Position numbers and translations under genes: made by a program
Shown here: positions 1 through 7,813 of the stretch, piece by piece
How the letters are laid out: the number at the start of each line of letters is the position of its first letter
Position numbering within the stretch: position 1 is the stretch's first letter
Source of the DNA: Moritella dasanensis ArB 0140
Lineage (GTDB): Bacteria; Pseudomonadota; Gammaproteobacteria; Enterobacterales; Moritellaceae
Assembly: GCF_000276805.1 (NCBI RefSeq)
Contig: NZ_AKXQ01000020.1
Span: forward strand, 1-64,000
Direction of reading: 5' to 3'
DNA length: 64,000 nucleotides
Notes under the pieces: model-generated
What the model was told of the DNA's origin: nothing
The model's database searches: none
Seen by the model: the letters and a program-made list of their open reading frames with translations, nothing else

Positions 1-21
1 TATTTCCTATTTCCTATTTCC
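1..21. repeat. 7-bp tandem repeat at the left window edge
   Basis: Three perfect copies of TATTTCC open the window and may continue to the left of it. No gene is seen between here and the lipoprotein gene at 150. This is one of several short intergenic tandem repeats in the window. Confidence 0.8.
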
Positions 22-149
22 GCCACACACCAACACCTGATATCTATCAACACAAGTTTAAGCGCTGCTTAACATTCAGGCTAATAGTAAAACATGCTAT
101 AGTACACGTAATATAACCCCTTGTTTTACATCTATGAGTCAACTATCTT

Positions 150-827
150 ATGCCCCTAAAATCACGCGTTATCATCTCCCTACTTTGCTGCTTATTGTTA
201 ACTGGCTGCGCGAAAACCAACTTAATATCAGCGACAAAATTTACCTCATATGATGATTTCAAAGCCGGCCCAGAAGACGGGGTTGCGCTGGTATGGGCGA
301 GAATAGGATTACGTAATGCTGATAGAGTGCGTAATAAATTAGCACAATACGACAGTGTAATATTAGATCGTGTCTATGTATTAGTCGAAGACGATAGCTT
401 GTCTGATGAAGAGATTGAAACAATCACAACTTACCTCACCGAGAGTTTAATTAACACCATATCGCCGCATAAGCAGATTGTCGATACTGCAACAGAAAAA
501 ACCCTGCACTTGAGTATTGCCATTAGTAATGTCGAAACGCCAAATCCTATCTTGGCCGTAACAAGTAGTATCGTGCCAGTAAGCTTGGGAATTTCCGTTA
601 TTTCCAAGATCACCACAGGTGAACACACAAATGTCGGCAGCGCGAGTATTGAACTTATGGTCAGTGATGAAAATAACAAACCACTTATCGCTGCAATTGA
701 TAGACGGACTGGCAATAAAGATTTCGGCACCATGATTGATTCTTTAGACGATACCAAAGATGTGATTGATTGGTGGATCAAACGCCTAGGTGAAACCTTC
801 ATGCAAGGTAAAACAGCCAGCCAATAA
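150..827 (+). CDS. DUF3313-type lipoprotein
   Basis: This is a 225-residue predicted lipoprotein. The N-terminus has a positively charged residue, a hydrophobic stretch and the lipobox LLTGC near residues 16-20, so the mature protein should be acylated at Cys20 and anchored in the outer or inner membrane. The remainder is a soluble alpha/beta domain. Its order of elements (FTSYDDF, AWARIGLR-like stretch, a central GxISVISKI segment, and DRRTGN near the C-terminus) resembles the DUF3313 family, which has no settled function. The start at 150 sits directly before the signal peptide. It is transcribed alone, 115 bp before a methyltransferase gene. Family assignment is from memory of the domain pattern; the lipoprotein nature is seen directly. 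Confidence 0.7.
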   Translation: MPLKSRVIISLLCCLLLTGCAKTNLISATKFTSYDDFKAGPEDGVALVWARIGLRNADRVRNKLAQYDSVILDRVYVLVEDDSLSDEEIETITTYLTESLINTISPHKQIVDTATEKTLHLSIAISNVETPNPILAVTSSIVPVSLGISVISKITTGEHTNVGSASIELMVSDENNKPLIAAIDRRTGNKDFGTMIDSLDDTKDVIDWWIKRLGETFMQGKTASQ

Positions 828-941
828 CGACCATTGTGGTTATATTTTACTAAGCTAATGCAACACTACTGTTTGCAGTCGTTACCTGATAACATGGCGC
901 CCTAATCCATGCAGACCACTGCAAACATGTTGAAAAAATAA

Positions 942-1610
942 ATGAAGTTACATAAGATTGATGCAGTAGATTGGTTAAAATCCCTCCCGAATGAAAGTGT
1001 GGATCTGGTTATCACAGATCCACCTTATGAATCCTTAGAAAAACACCGAAAAATAGGCACGACAACCCGCTTAAAAAACAGCGCTGGTTCGAGTAACCAA
1101 TGGTTTAGTATCTTTCCAAATAGTGATTTCCCTGCATTAGTTGAACAAATTTATCGCGTACTGAAAAAAAACAGTCACTTTTATTTATTTTGCGATCAAG
1201 AAACCATGTTTGTGATTAAACCTATCGCTGAAGACCTTGGGTTTAAATTTTGGAAACCCATCGTATGGGATAAATGCGCAATTGGTATGGGTTATCATTA
1301 TCGCGCACGTTATGAATTTATTTTGTTTTTCGAAAAAGGTAAGCGAAAATTACAAGATTTAGGCATGCCTGACGTATTACAAGAAAAACGGGTATGGCGC
1401 GGTTACCCAACCGAGAAGCCAGTGCCACTGATTGAAAAACTAATCAGCCAAAGTTCAAGCGTTGGTGACTTGATTATTGACCCTTTCTTCGGTTCCGGCG
1501 CGACGTTAGTTGCAGCGGCCAACCTAGGTAGACAATCTGAAGGTGCAGATATAGCGCCCTCAGCACATGAATTTGTAAACAACCGCATTAAACCGGTAGA
1601 AAAGGCATAA
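942..1610 (+). CDS. Orphan adenine/cytosine-N DNA methyltransferase (beta-class order)
   Basis: A 222-residue SAM-dependent DNA methyltransferase. The catalytic motif IV, DPPY, is at residues 26-29. The SAM-binding motif, DPFFGSGAT (FxGxG), lies near residue 180, preceded by the TEKPVPLIEKLI segment of motif X. This order (IV, target-recognition part, X, I) is that of beta-class N6-adenine or N4-cytosine enzymes such as CcrM/HinfI. The recognition part between them is short, about 110 residues, so the target is probably short or relaxed. No restriction endonuclease lies beside it, so it looks like a solitary regulatory or housekeeping methylase. The next gene starts 2 nt after its stop, indicating cotranscription. 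The target sequence cannot be read from the protein. Confidence 0.85.
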   Translation: MKLHKIDAVDWLKSLPNESVDLVITDPPYESLEKHRKIGTTTRLKNSAGSSNQWFSIFPNSDFPALVEQIYRVLKKNSHFYLFCDQETMFVIKPIAEDLGFKFWKPIVWDKCAIGMGYHYRARYEFILFFEKGKRKLQDLGMPDVLQEKRVWRGYPTEKPVPLIEKLISQSSSVGDLIIDPFFGSGATLVAAANLGRQSEGADIAPSAHEFVNNRIKPVEKA

Positions 1611-1612
1611 TA

Positions 1613-1903
1613 ATGACAATTGAAATAACGAACCTACCCGTTGCAGAAATCACCTGTGCTAACTGTGAAGCATGTTGCTGTCGCCTAGAAGTCATGCTAC
1701 TGACAGAAACGGGTGTACCTAAGCGTTATATCACCACCGATGATTGGGGCGGCCAAGTTATGGCGCAAGGTCATGATGGTTGGTGTGCTGCGCTCGATAG
1801 AGATACATTAATGTGCAGCATCTATGAAAACAGACCTTGGGTATGTCGTATATTTGAAATGGCATCATATGAATGCGAAGAAGAACGTAAAGCACATATG
1901 TAA
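1613..1903 (+). CDS. YkgJ-family cysteine-cluster protein
   Basis: A 96-residue protein with a cysteine cluster at residues 15-23 (C-x2-C-x2-CCC) and later Cys residues in DTLMCSIYENRPWVCRIF, the signature of the YkgJ/CxxCxxCC family. These proteins are thought to bind zinc or iron, and a few modify or chaperone metal sites; the function here is unknown. The start ATG follows the methyltransferase stop by 2 nt with an AAGG ribosome site inside the upstream gene, so the two are translated from one message. That coupling is seen; a functional link to DNA methylation is not shown. Its C-terminus (ECEEERKAHM) is short, as in the smaller family members. Confidence 0.8.
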   Translation: MTIEITNLPVAEITCANCEACCCRLEVMLLTETGVPKRYITTDDWGGQVMAQGHDGWCAALDRDTLMCSIYENRPWVCRIFEMASYECEEERKAHM

Positions 1904-1922
1904 GCAATCAGCATGCTAACAC

Positions 1923-1953
1923 TATCAATGGGCATACCAACCACCCATTGATA
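1923..1953 (+). terminator. Hairpin after the methyltransferase/YkgJ pair
   Basis: A 10-bp perfect stem (TATCAATGGG paired with CCCATTGATA) around an 11-nt loop lies 20 bp after the YkgJ stop. No run of T follows, so it may be a weak or Rho-assisted terminator. The rest of the 370-bp gap to the sigma factor (1904-2273) holds AT-rich DNA with no convincing gene. Confidence 0.45.
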
Positions 1954-2273
1954 ACGCTTTCATGATGCGTTTGATGAATTGAGCCGTCGCTATTCATTGA
2001 TATAGAACAAATAAGGCGATAAAGGATCAACCCTTATTCAAAATTAGTTAGTATTTACTAAAAACTGGTCAGACATCACTCCTATTTGTTCAATTCTTTT
2101 AACCTATTCACAACATCAGCCTTTTTTCGTTTATACCGCTATCTATATTTCTCCCTTAGGAGGATTATAATTAGACGAGTTGTCACATTATGAATTTCTT
2201 CATCTGTCATCTAGTTACGTATTTTTACAGGGATGAGCGAGTATCGCTAATAAAATACGTTGAGGGTTAAAAA

Positions 2274-3128
2274 ATGGAATTATTTAACGAATCAAACGCA
2301 TTAGATCTTTACATGCAACAAGTCAGTAAAACCAGTGTCTTACTTACCAAAGAACAAGAGTATGATACGGCTATTGCTGCGCATGGAGGCGATCAAAAAG
2401 CACGTCAACGTATGATCCAATCTAACTTGCGCTTAGTAATCAACATCGCTAAACGCTATCAACATACTTCATTAGCACTTGTTGATATCATCCAAGAAGG
2501 TAATACCGGTTTAATTCACGCCGTTGAAAAATTTGATGCAACCAAAGGGTTTCGATTTTCAACTTACGCAGTATGGTGGATTAAAAACAATATCGAACGT
2601 TTTATCATGAATCAATCTCGTACTATTCGCGTCCCGATTCATGTCGGTAAAACCTACAAACGTATCTTAAAGAATGCACGTGAAGAACTCTTGGATTTAA
2701 AATGTAACAATGACTTACAAACAATTGCGACTAACTTAGAACTCGAATTTGATGATGTAGTTGAGGTACTTTCTCACTACTTCACTGAAGCGAGCCTAGA
2801 CAAAACGATTGCAACCAAAAACGATTCAAATACTGCATTAGTCGACCTTATTGAAGACAGTTCGATTTGTACACCGAATGATGAAATAGAAAATACCGAT
2901 ACCTCAAGCTACTTAACGGAAGTATTAAATCACTTATGCGACCGTGACAAAGAGATCATTCAACTCCGGTTTGGCCTTGGCAGAGAAGAGCCACAAACCC
3001 TTAATGCCATTGGTGAACGCCTATTCATGTCTCGAGAACGTGTGCGTCAAATTATTACCGCCAGTTTACAAAAAATTAAACCCGAATTATTAGTTAACAG
3101 CGTCTGCCAACAAGACTATCTAAACTAA
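2274..3128 (+). CDS. RpoS-like group 2 sigma factor
   Basis: A 284-residue sigma-70 family protein that would direct RNA polymerase to a subset of promoters. It has the region 1.2/2 core (NLRLVINIAKRY at 51-62, the DIIQEGNTGLIHAVEKFD core-binding segment at 71-88, and the FSTYAVWWIKNNIERFIMNQ -10 recognition helix at 95-114), followed by region 3 and a region 4.2 HTH (MSRERVRQI) near residue 250. It is most like RpoS but shorter than the usual 320-340 residues and more diverged, so it is probably a paralogue and not the main stationary-phase factor. Position 105, which reads the -12 base in sigma70 and RpoS (Gln), is Asn here. The start follows GAGGG at seven bases. It stands alone between two hairpins. 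Confidence 0.8.
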   Translation: MELFNESNALDLYMQQVSKTSVLLTKEQEYDTAIAAHGGDQKARQRMIQSNLRLVINIAKRYQHTSLALVDIIQEGNTGLIHAVEKFDATKGFRFSTYAVWWIKNNIERFIMNQSRTIRVPIHVGKTYKRILKNAREELLDLKCNNDLQTIATNLELEFDDVVEVLSHYFTEASLDKTIATKNDSNTALVDLIEDSSICTPNDEIENTDTSSYLTEVLNHLCDRDKEIIQLRFGLGREEPQTLNAIGERLFMSRERVRQIITASLQKIKPELLVNSVCQQDYLN

Positions 3129-3160
3129 ACTCACTTTAAACTTGCCCCCCCAAAAAAAAT

Positions 3161-3187
3161 AAATCGATAGCTAATGGCTATCGATTT
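3161..3187 (+). terminator. Hairpin terminator of the sigma factor gene
   Basis: A perfect 11-bp stem, AAATCGATAGC with GCTATCGATTT, separated by five bases, lies 33 bp after the sigma factor stop and is flanked by A-rich DNA on the left. The 3' T tract is short, so termination strength is uncertain. Confidence 0.6.
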
Positions 3188-3258
3188 AAAATAAACAATC
3201 GACTTAACCTTCCTCTTATAATCAGGTAAATTACTTCCTTGCTACTACCGGAGGAACT

Positions 3259-4182
3259 ATGAGCCAACAAACCAATAATACCTTAATCAATATCGCCAGT
3301 TGTACTGCAACAACGCCGATCAAAGACGCCGCACTGGTAGTAGAAGGCGGCGGACAACGTGGTATTTTTACGGCTGGTATCTTAGATAGTTGGTTAGCAA
3401 ACGACTTTAACCCTTTTTCATTACTCATCGGCACATCTGCTGGTGCGCAGAATTTATCAAGTTATATGACCAGACAATCTGGCCATGCCAAACGTTCGAT
3501 CATGCAGCTATCCAAACATCCTGAATTTTTTGATATGAAACGGCCTCTTTCTGGGCGCAATACTGTCGATCTTGATTGGTATTTTGATAGAGTGAATGAT
3601 CCTGAATACCAACTCAATATGAACTGCGCACAAGCACAATTGAAAAACCGTCAACTGCTTTTTTCAGCGACAACGATTAACGGCTTCTGTCCCGCATTTC
3701 TTGAACCGACAGCAGATAATTGGCTTACCATGCTGAAAGCATCCAGCGCGCTGCCGTATTTATATAAGAAAGGGGTTACGATTGGTGACGGTCGTTACGT
3801 TGATGGTGGCGTGGCATTACCGATTCCAATTCAAGAAGCTTATCATCGTGGCGCTAAAAAAATAATCGTATTGCGTACCGTGCCGGCACATCAAAATGTA
3901 CGCTCGCCGTGGGCACATAAACTCAAATCTTGGGTATGCAGTTCACAGCGCTGCCCCAAAGTATTAGAGATTATCACCGGCCACGAGAATGCTTACAGTG
4001 AGGCAATAGACTTTATTCAGACACCGCCAGAGGATGCCCAGATAATTGAAATTGCCCCGCCACAGCCATTAGCAAGTCGTATTCTTGGTAGCAGTGATGA
4101 AGCCTTAGCGGCCGATTACAAGATGGGTTATGAAATGGGCACACAGTTTTTAGCCAGTCAGCATGCCGCATTGTTTAAATAA
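3259..4182 (+). CDS. Patatin-like phospholipase/esterase (YjjU type)
   Basis: A 307-residue lipid acyl hydrolase of the patatin fold. The oxyanion loop GGGQRG is at 30-35, the nucleophile elbow GTSAG at 58-62 (Ser60) and the dyad aspartate in DGG at 182-184. These are the complete catalytic elements. Length and motif spacing match the enterobacterial YjjU group, which acts in the cytosol; the physiological substrate is not known. The start ATG follows GGAGG (3249-3253) at a good distance. It converges on dadA with only 30 bp between the stops. There is no secretion signal, so it is not likely a secreted toxin like ExoU. Confidence 0.85.
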   Translation: MSQQTNNTLINIASCTATTPIKDAALVVEGGGQRGIFTAGILDSWLANDFNPFSLLIGTSAGAQNLSSYMTRQSGHAKRSIMQLSKHPEFFDMKRPLSGRNTVDLDWYFDRVNDPEYQLNMNCAQAQLKNRQLLFSATTINGFCPAFLEPTADNWLTMLKASSALPYLYKKGVTIGDGRYVDGGVALPIPIQEAYHRGAKKIIVLRTVPAHQNVRSPWAHKLKSWVCSSQRCPKVLEIITGHENAYSEAIDFIQTPPEDAQIIEIAPPQPLASRILGSSDEALAADYKMGYEMGTQFLASQHAALFK

Positions 4183-4212
4183 TAGTGTTTAGATAGTATT
4201 ATTTAGAGAACA

Positions 4213-5481
4213 TTAACAACCATAGCGATAAACATCCAAATCACTGCTATCAATATCAGGTGTAACGCCGCTGACCACATCAGCAAGATAACGCGCCGAG
4301 CCACACGCCATGGTCCAACCTAATGTACCATGTCCACAGTTGGTGAATAAGTTAGCCACCGGCGTTTTACCAATAATTGGCGTGCCATCGGGGGTCATAG
4401 GTCGTAAACCCGTCCAAAACTCCGCTTTGCTCATATCACCCGCGTTGGGAAATAAGTCATTTATCACCATCGCTATCGTGTCTTTTCGAGATTCCGTTAA
4501 ATCTAAATTATACCCCGTCAACTCTGCCGTGCCTGCAACACGTATTCGTTGATCAAAACGCGTCATCGCCACTTTGTAAGTTTCATCCATCACAGTTGAA
4601 ACCGGCGCTTGGCTACTGTCAACAATCGGCACCGTGAGCGAATAGCCTTTTACCGGATAAATCGGCATAGCCAATCCGAGTGGCGACAAAATCGGGTCGA
4701 GTAACGCTGATGAATAACACCCCATCGCGACCACATAAGCATCTGCCGTTAACTCCCCAATACTGGTATCCACCGAGCTGATGTTGTTATCTTGATGATT
4801 CAGTTTATTCACCGTTACATCAAATTTAAATTTAACCCCCGCCGCTTGTGCTAATGCTGTTAGCTGTTGGCAAAACAAATAACAGTCACCGGTTTCATCA
4901 TTAGGTAACCGTAATCCACCGACAATTTTATCTTTAACACTGGCTAATCCAGGCTCCACAGCGAGACACCCCGCAACATCCAATCTTTCATATAACGTGC
5001 CACTATCCGCCAATATTTTAATGTCTTTAGCTATACCAGCCAGTTGTGATTCATGACGGAATACCTGCAGCGTACCTTGTTGACGACCTTCGTACACAAG
5101 ATCTTGCTGCTGACGCAAATCAATCAAGCAATCGCGACTATAATTGGCAATGCGTAACATCCGCGCTTTATTTATTTCATAACTGTGCTGATTACAGTTG
5201 GCCAACATTTTTGCCGCCCACAGGTACAAATCTGGCGACAACCCTGGTTTAATCTTTAAAGGTGCATGTTTTTGCGCTAACCATTTAATGGCTTTTACCG
5301 GTATACCAGGGGCAGCCCAAGGGGAGGAATAACCATAAGAGATCTGCCCCGCATTGGCAAAACTGGTTTCTTCAGCCCCTCTCGGCTGGCGATCAACGAC
5401 AGTCACATCATGTCCAGCTTGCGCGAGATACCACGCTGACGTTAACCCAATAACCCCACAACCTAATACTATGACTTCCAT
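4213..5481 (-). CDS. dadA: D-amino acid dehydrogenase small subunit
   Basis: FAD-dependent dehydrogenase that oxidises D-amino acids (typically D-alanine) to 2-oxo acids and ammonia, feeding electrons to the respiratory chain at the inner membrane. The protein begins MEVIVLGCGVIGLTSAWYL, the Rossmann GxGxxG FAD site, and has the family segments NAGQISYGY and, near the C-terminus, GLRPMTPDGTPIIG and NCGHGTLGWTMACGS. The 422-residue length is typical. An upstream in-frame ATG adds seven residues (to 5502), but the family start is the ATG at 5481. A LysR gene is divergently oriented 124 bp away and is the likely regulator. No alanine racemase (dadX) gene is adjacent. Confidence 0.93.
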   Translation of the reverse strand: MEVIVLGCGVIGLTSAWYLAQAGHDVTVVDRQPRGAEETSFANAGQISYGYSSPWAAPGIPVKAIKWLAQKHAPLKIKPGLSPDLYLWAAKMLANCNQHSYEINKARMLRIANYSRDCLIDLRQQQDLVYEGRQQGTLQVFRHESQLAGIAKDIKILADSGTLYERLDVAGCLAVEPGLASVKDKIVGGLRLPNDETGDCYLFCQQLTALAQAAGVKFKFDVTVNKLNHQDNNISSVDTSIGELTADAYVVAMGCYSSALLDPILSPLGLAMPIYPVKGYSLTVPIVDSSQAPVSTVMDETYKVAMTRFDQRIRVAGTAELTGYNLDLTESRKDTIAMVINDLFPNAGDMSKAEFWTGLRPMTPDGTPIIGKTPVANLFTNCGHGTLGWTMACGSARYLADVVSGVTPDIDSSDLDVYRYGC

Positions 5482-5582
5482 TTTATACCATCTATCGCTC
5501 ATAAATAATTCGTCAGCATAAGATCGTTACATTTACTTAACAATCCATAAGTATTAATATCAGCCTTTAGTAAAACTAAACA

Positions 5583-5596
5583 CTGTGTATACACAG
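5583..5596. promoter_or_regulatory. Perfect 14-bp palindrome before the LysR gene
   Basis: CTGTGTATACACAG is a perfect palindrome in the dadA/LysR gap. It overlaps the first base of the Shine-Dalgarno sequence (AGAGGT, 5595-5600) of the LysR gene, so binding there would block both initiation and ribosome access. It is a candidate operator for autoregulation and possibly for dadA control. Confidence 0.45.
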
Positions 5597-5605
5597 AGGT
5601 CCTTG

Positions 5606-6550
5606 ATGTTAAAAGTGAACGATAATCTGTTATCCGGTTTAGCTACATTTGCGGCGACGGCTAGCTGCCATAGTTTTACCCAAGCAGCCGCAAGATTGCA
5701 TATCACCACAGGCGCCATTAGCCAACAAATAAAACAGTTGGAACAGAATCTACAGTTAAGTCTGTTTGAGCGCCACTCTCGCGGTATTCGTTTAACCCCC
5801 GCAGGACAGCAATTACATCAAGTCGTAGAACAAAGCATCACAGAGATAGGCAACGTGATCAGTCAGTTGCAACAAGTGAACCGTAATACTGGTGATGTAC
5901 ACCTTAAGCTCACTCCCTCTTTTGCATATAAATGGTTAGTGCCGCGCTTACAGCATTTCTATCAGCAATATCCTGATATAAAGATCCACACCTTTGCCGA
6001 AGGTGCATTAGTCGATCATACTGATACTAATTATGATCTTGCTATCGATTATGGCCAAAGTCCCTATCAAGCGAATGATAAAAAGATTAACGCGGAATTG
6101 TTATTAGCAGAACAATTATTACCGGTGATGAGCCCGCAATACATGGCACGGTTTGATTGGGAACAGGCGCTTGATTCTCAAAACATTACACTGCTACATG
6201 ATGCGATGCCCTGGCAGCACGCCGATAAAGACGCGGAGTGGCAATTTTGGTTACAACAGATGTCTCTTACCACGCCAACAAAAAATACACTGAGTAAACA
6301 CGGGCATTATTTTAACCGTACCGATATGGCAATGGCCGCTGCTGCCGCAGGATTAGGGGTTGCATTAGCCCGCTGTGCGCTATTTAATAACGGTTTTACC
6401 GCTGCCGATTTAGCGAAAGAAGGGTTAGCTTCCCCTTTCAGCCCTATCGGTGCCCAGGCTGGATATTACTTGATTCAGCATCATCACTCACCTGCTATTG
6501 AATGCTTCAAGACCTGGTTAAAACAACAAGCTTCTTTACAATATAATTAA
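5606..6550 (+). CDS. LysR regulator, GcvA-like, divergent from dadA
   Basis: A 314-residue LysR-type transcription factor. The winged HTH occupies residues 1-60 (FTQAAARLHITTGAISQQIKQLE), followed by the periplasmic-binding-like effector domain. Phrases such as SLFERHSRGIRLTPAG, FAYKWLVPRL and the late GVALARCALF match the GcvA/AmpR-like branch. The start chosen, ATG 5606, has AGAGGT five bases upstream; an earlier in-frame start at 5585 has no ribosome site. Divergent pairing with dadA suggests that it responds to an amino acid and controls D-amino acid catabolism. The effector is inferred from context only. Confidence 0.85.
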   Translation: MLKVNDNLLSGLATFAATASCHSFTQAAARLHITTGAISQQIKQLEQNLQLSLFERHSRGIRLTPAGQQLHQVVEQSITEIGNVISQLQQVNRNTGDVHLKLTPSFAYKWLVPRLQHFYQQYPDIKIHTFAEGALVDHTDTNYDLAIDYGQSPYQANDKKINAELLLAEQLLPVMSPQYMARFDWEQALDSQNITLLHDAMPWQHADKDAEWQFWLQQMSLTTPTKNTLSKHGHYFNRTDMAMAAAAAGLGVALARCALFNNGFTAADLAKEGLASPFSPIGAQAGYYLIQHHHSPAIECFKTWLKQQASLQYN

Positions 6551-6565
6551 AGACTACCAGCCTCA

Positions 6566-7399
6566 CTACCAATAATTTTCTGAGTTGAAATGCCCAGCAC
6601 TACGACGTGAATGTTTTTGATATCCAAGCTCATTTAACACCGCACTCGTGTCTTTCACCATACTGGGATTACCACACAAATAGAAAAAACTACGCTCAGT
6701 CGTCAGTGCAATACCGGCAGCATCAACCAAGTCACCCGATTTTAATAGTCCGGGAATACGGCCGCGTAATGTATCTTTTCTATTTTCACGAGACACAATC
6801 GGCACATAATGAAACTTGCCCTGATACCTTTCTTCAAGATGCTGTATTTTATCTTGGTAGACTAACTCAGCAGGCGTTCTTACCGCGTGTACTAATACCA
6901 CATTATCAAAACGCTGTTGGGTCTCGACTTCGTCAATCAAGGATAAAAAAGGGCCAATCGCGGTGCCAGTAGACAATAGCCATAAATCTTTTGTATAACG
7001 CGGTATTTCATCTAGGGTCATAAAACCAGCAGGACTTTTACCGACATACACATCATCACCCACTTGTAACCTCTCTAATCGTGATGACAATTGTCCCTCT
7101 GGTACAGCGATAATCAAAAACTCCATCACTTGCTGACCTAGCGCATGATTTGGGGAATTAACAAATGAATAAGCCCTGCGGATCCATTCACCCTTATCAT
7201 CCCCACTCTCATCTTCACTATCATTTCTACTCTCGTTTCCGCAATCGTTTTTACTATCATCGTATAGTGCCAATTTAGTAAATTGACCTGCCGTATAACA
7301 AGCGATATCGGCAGTGACCTGCAAACTGAATTCACTATCCGTCCAGTTAACTCGCCCTGTCACTTCGCCCTTAATTAGACCATGTGGTGTGTCCTTCAT
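6566..7399 (-). CDS. fpr: Ferredoxin/flavodoxin-NADP+ reductase
   Basis: FAD enzyme moving electrons between NADPH and ferredoxin or flavodoxin, used in oxidative stress defence and iron-sulfur or radical enzyme activation. It has the FAD motif RRAYSFVNSP (74-83), the NADP-binding STGTAIGPFLS segment, CGNPSMVKDT, and ends HFNSENYW like the E. coli enzyme (...HYW). It is 277 residues against about 248 because residues 47-70 form an acidic Asp/Asn/Ser/Glu-rich insertion between strands of the FAD domain. The ATG at 7399 has GAGG six bases upstream; a GTG four codons earlier (7411) overlaps that ribosome site and is less likely. It is monocistronic and convergent with the LysR gene. Confidence 0.92.
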   Translation of the reverse strand: MKDTPHGLIKGEVTGRVNWTDSEFSLQVTADIACYTAGQFTKLALYDDSKNDCGNESRNDSEDESGDDKGEWIRRAYSFVNSPNHALGQQVMEFLIIAVPEGQLSSRLERLQVGDDVYVGKSPAGFMTLDEIPRYTKDLWLLSTGTAIGPFLSLIDEVETQQRFDNVVLVHAVRTPAELVYQDKIQHLEERYQGKFHYVPIVSRENRKDTLRGRIPGLLKSGDLVDAAGIALTTERSFFYLCGNPSMVKDTSAVLNELGYQKHSRRSAGHFNSENYW

Positions 7400-7575
7400 T
7401 ACCAACCTCACAAATTCAAATTTCGCCTAACAAGAATAGCGTAAGAAACATGAAAACAATGTGTTGAGTACCCAAGGATTTACAATTAGTTATGAGTTAT
7501 TCATTTACGGTATTTCCTATTTAACCCTCTTTGCTCCAATAATATGTCTAAGCATTAATAAAAGGAGCTAATGTT

Positions 7576-7728
7576 ATGACCAATAAGTTAATAATTACAC
7601 TGGTGTTTTTATGTATATTACTGTCGGTATTTACCCAAGGGCTAACATCATCAGCGCTAGATCTTGTCGCATTTACATTACTAATTAGTTATTTATTCAG
7701 CGTTAAAAAAAGCAATCTGCGGACATAA
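7576..7728 (+). CDS. 50-residue two-helix membrane miniprotein
   Basis: A small gene with a strong ribosome site (AAAGGAGC, eight bases before the ATG) and a strong terminator starting at its stop codon, which together argue that it is real. The product is 50 residues: MTNK, then a hydrophobic helix of about 15 residues (LIITLVFLCILLSVF), a polar TQGLTSSALD turn, a second hydrophobic segment (LVAFTLLISYLF), and a basic tail SVKKSNLRT. It should be a hairpin inner-membrane protein. No family is recognised and no function is proposed. Confidence 0.65.
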   Translation: MTNKLIITLVFLCILLSVFTQGLTSSALDLVAFTLLISYLFSVKKSNLRT

Positions 7729-7757
7729 AAAAAGGAGGTTGCTAAACCTCCTTTTTT
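7727..7757. terminator. Strong bidirectional intrinsic terminator
   Basis: AAAGGAGGTT and AACCTCCTTT form a 10-bp stem with a five-base loop, flanked by A-run on the left and T-run on the right. It ends the miniprotein gene on the plus strand and can also end the YeiH gene on the minus strand (stop at 7814). Confidence 0.85.
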
Positions 7758-7813
7758 ATTTCTATTTATAGGGCCATTTATGCCGATGCCAATTTATGAC
7801 TAACAATCAATGT

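Noticed and set aside
2190-2270. A 26-codon reading frame ending 3 bp before the sigma factor start
   Set aside because: The only strong ribosome-like sequence (AGGAGG) lies 28 bases before its ATG, too far. Composition looks random, so it is not listed as a leader peptide.
4178-4203. AATAATA/TATTATT inverted repeat between patatin and dadA as a terminator
   Set aside because: The stem is only A-T pairs and would be unstable.
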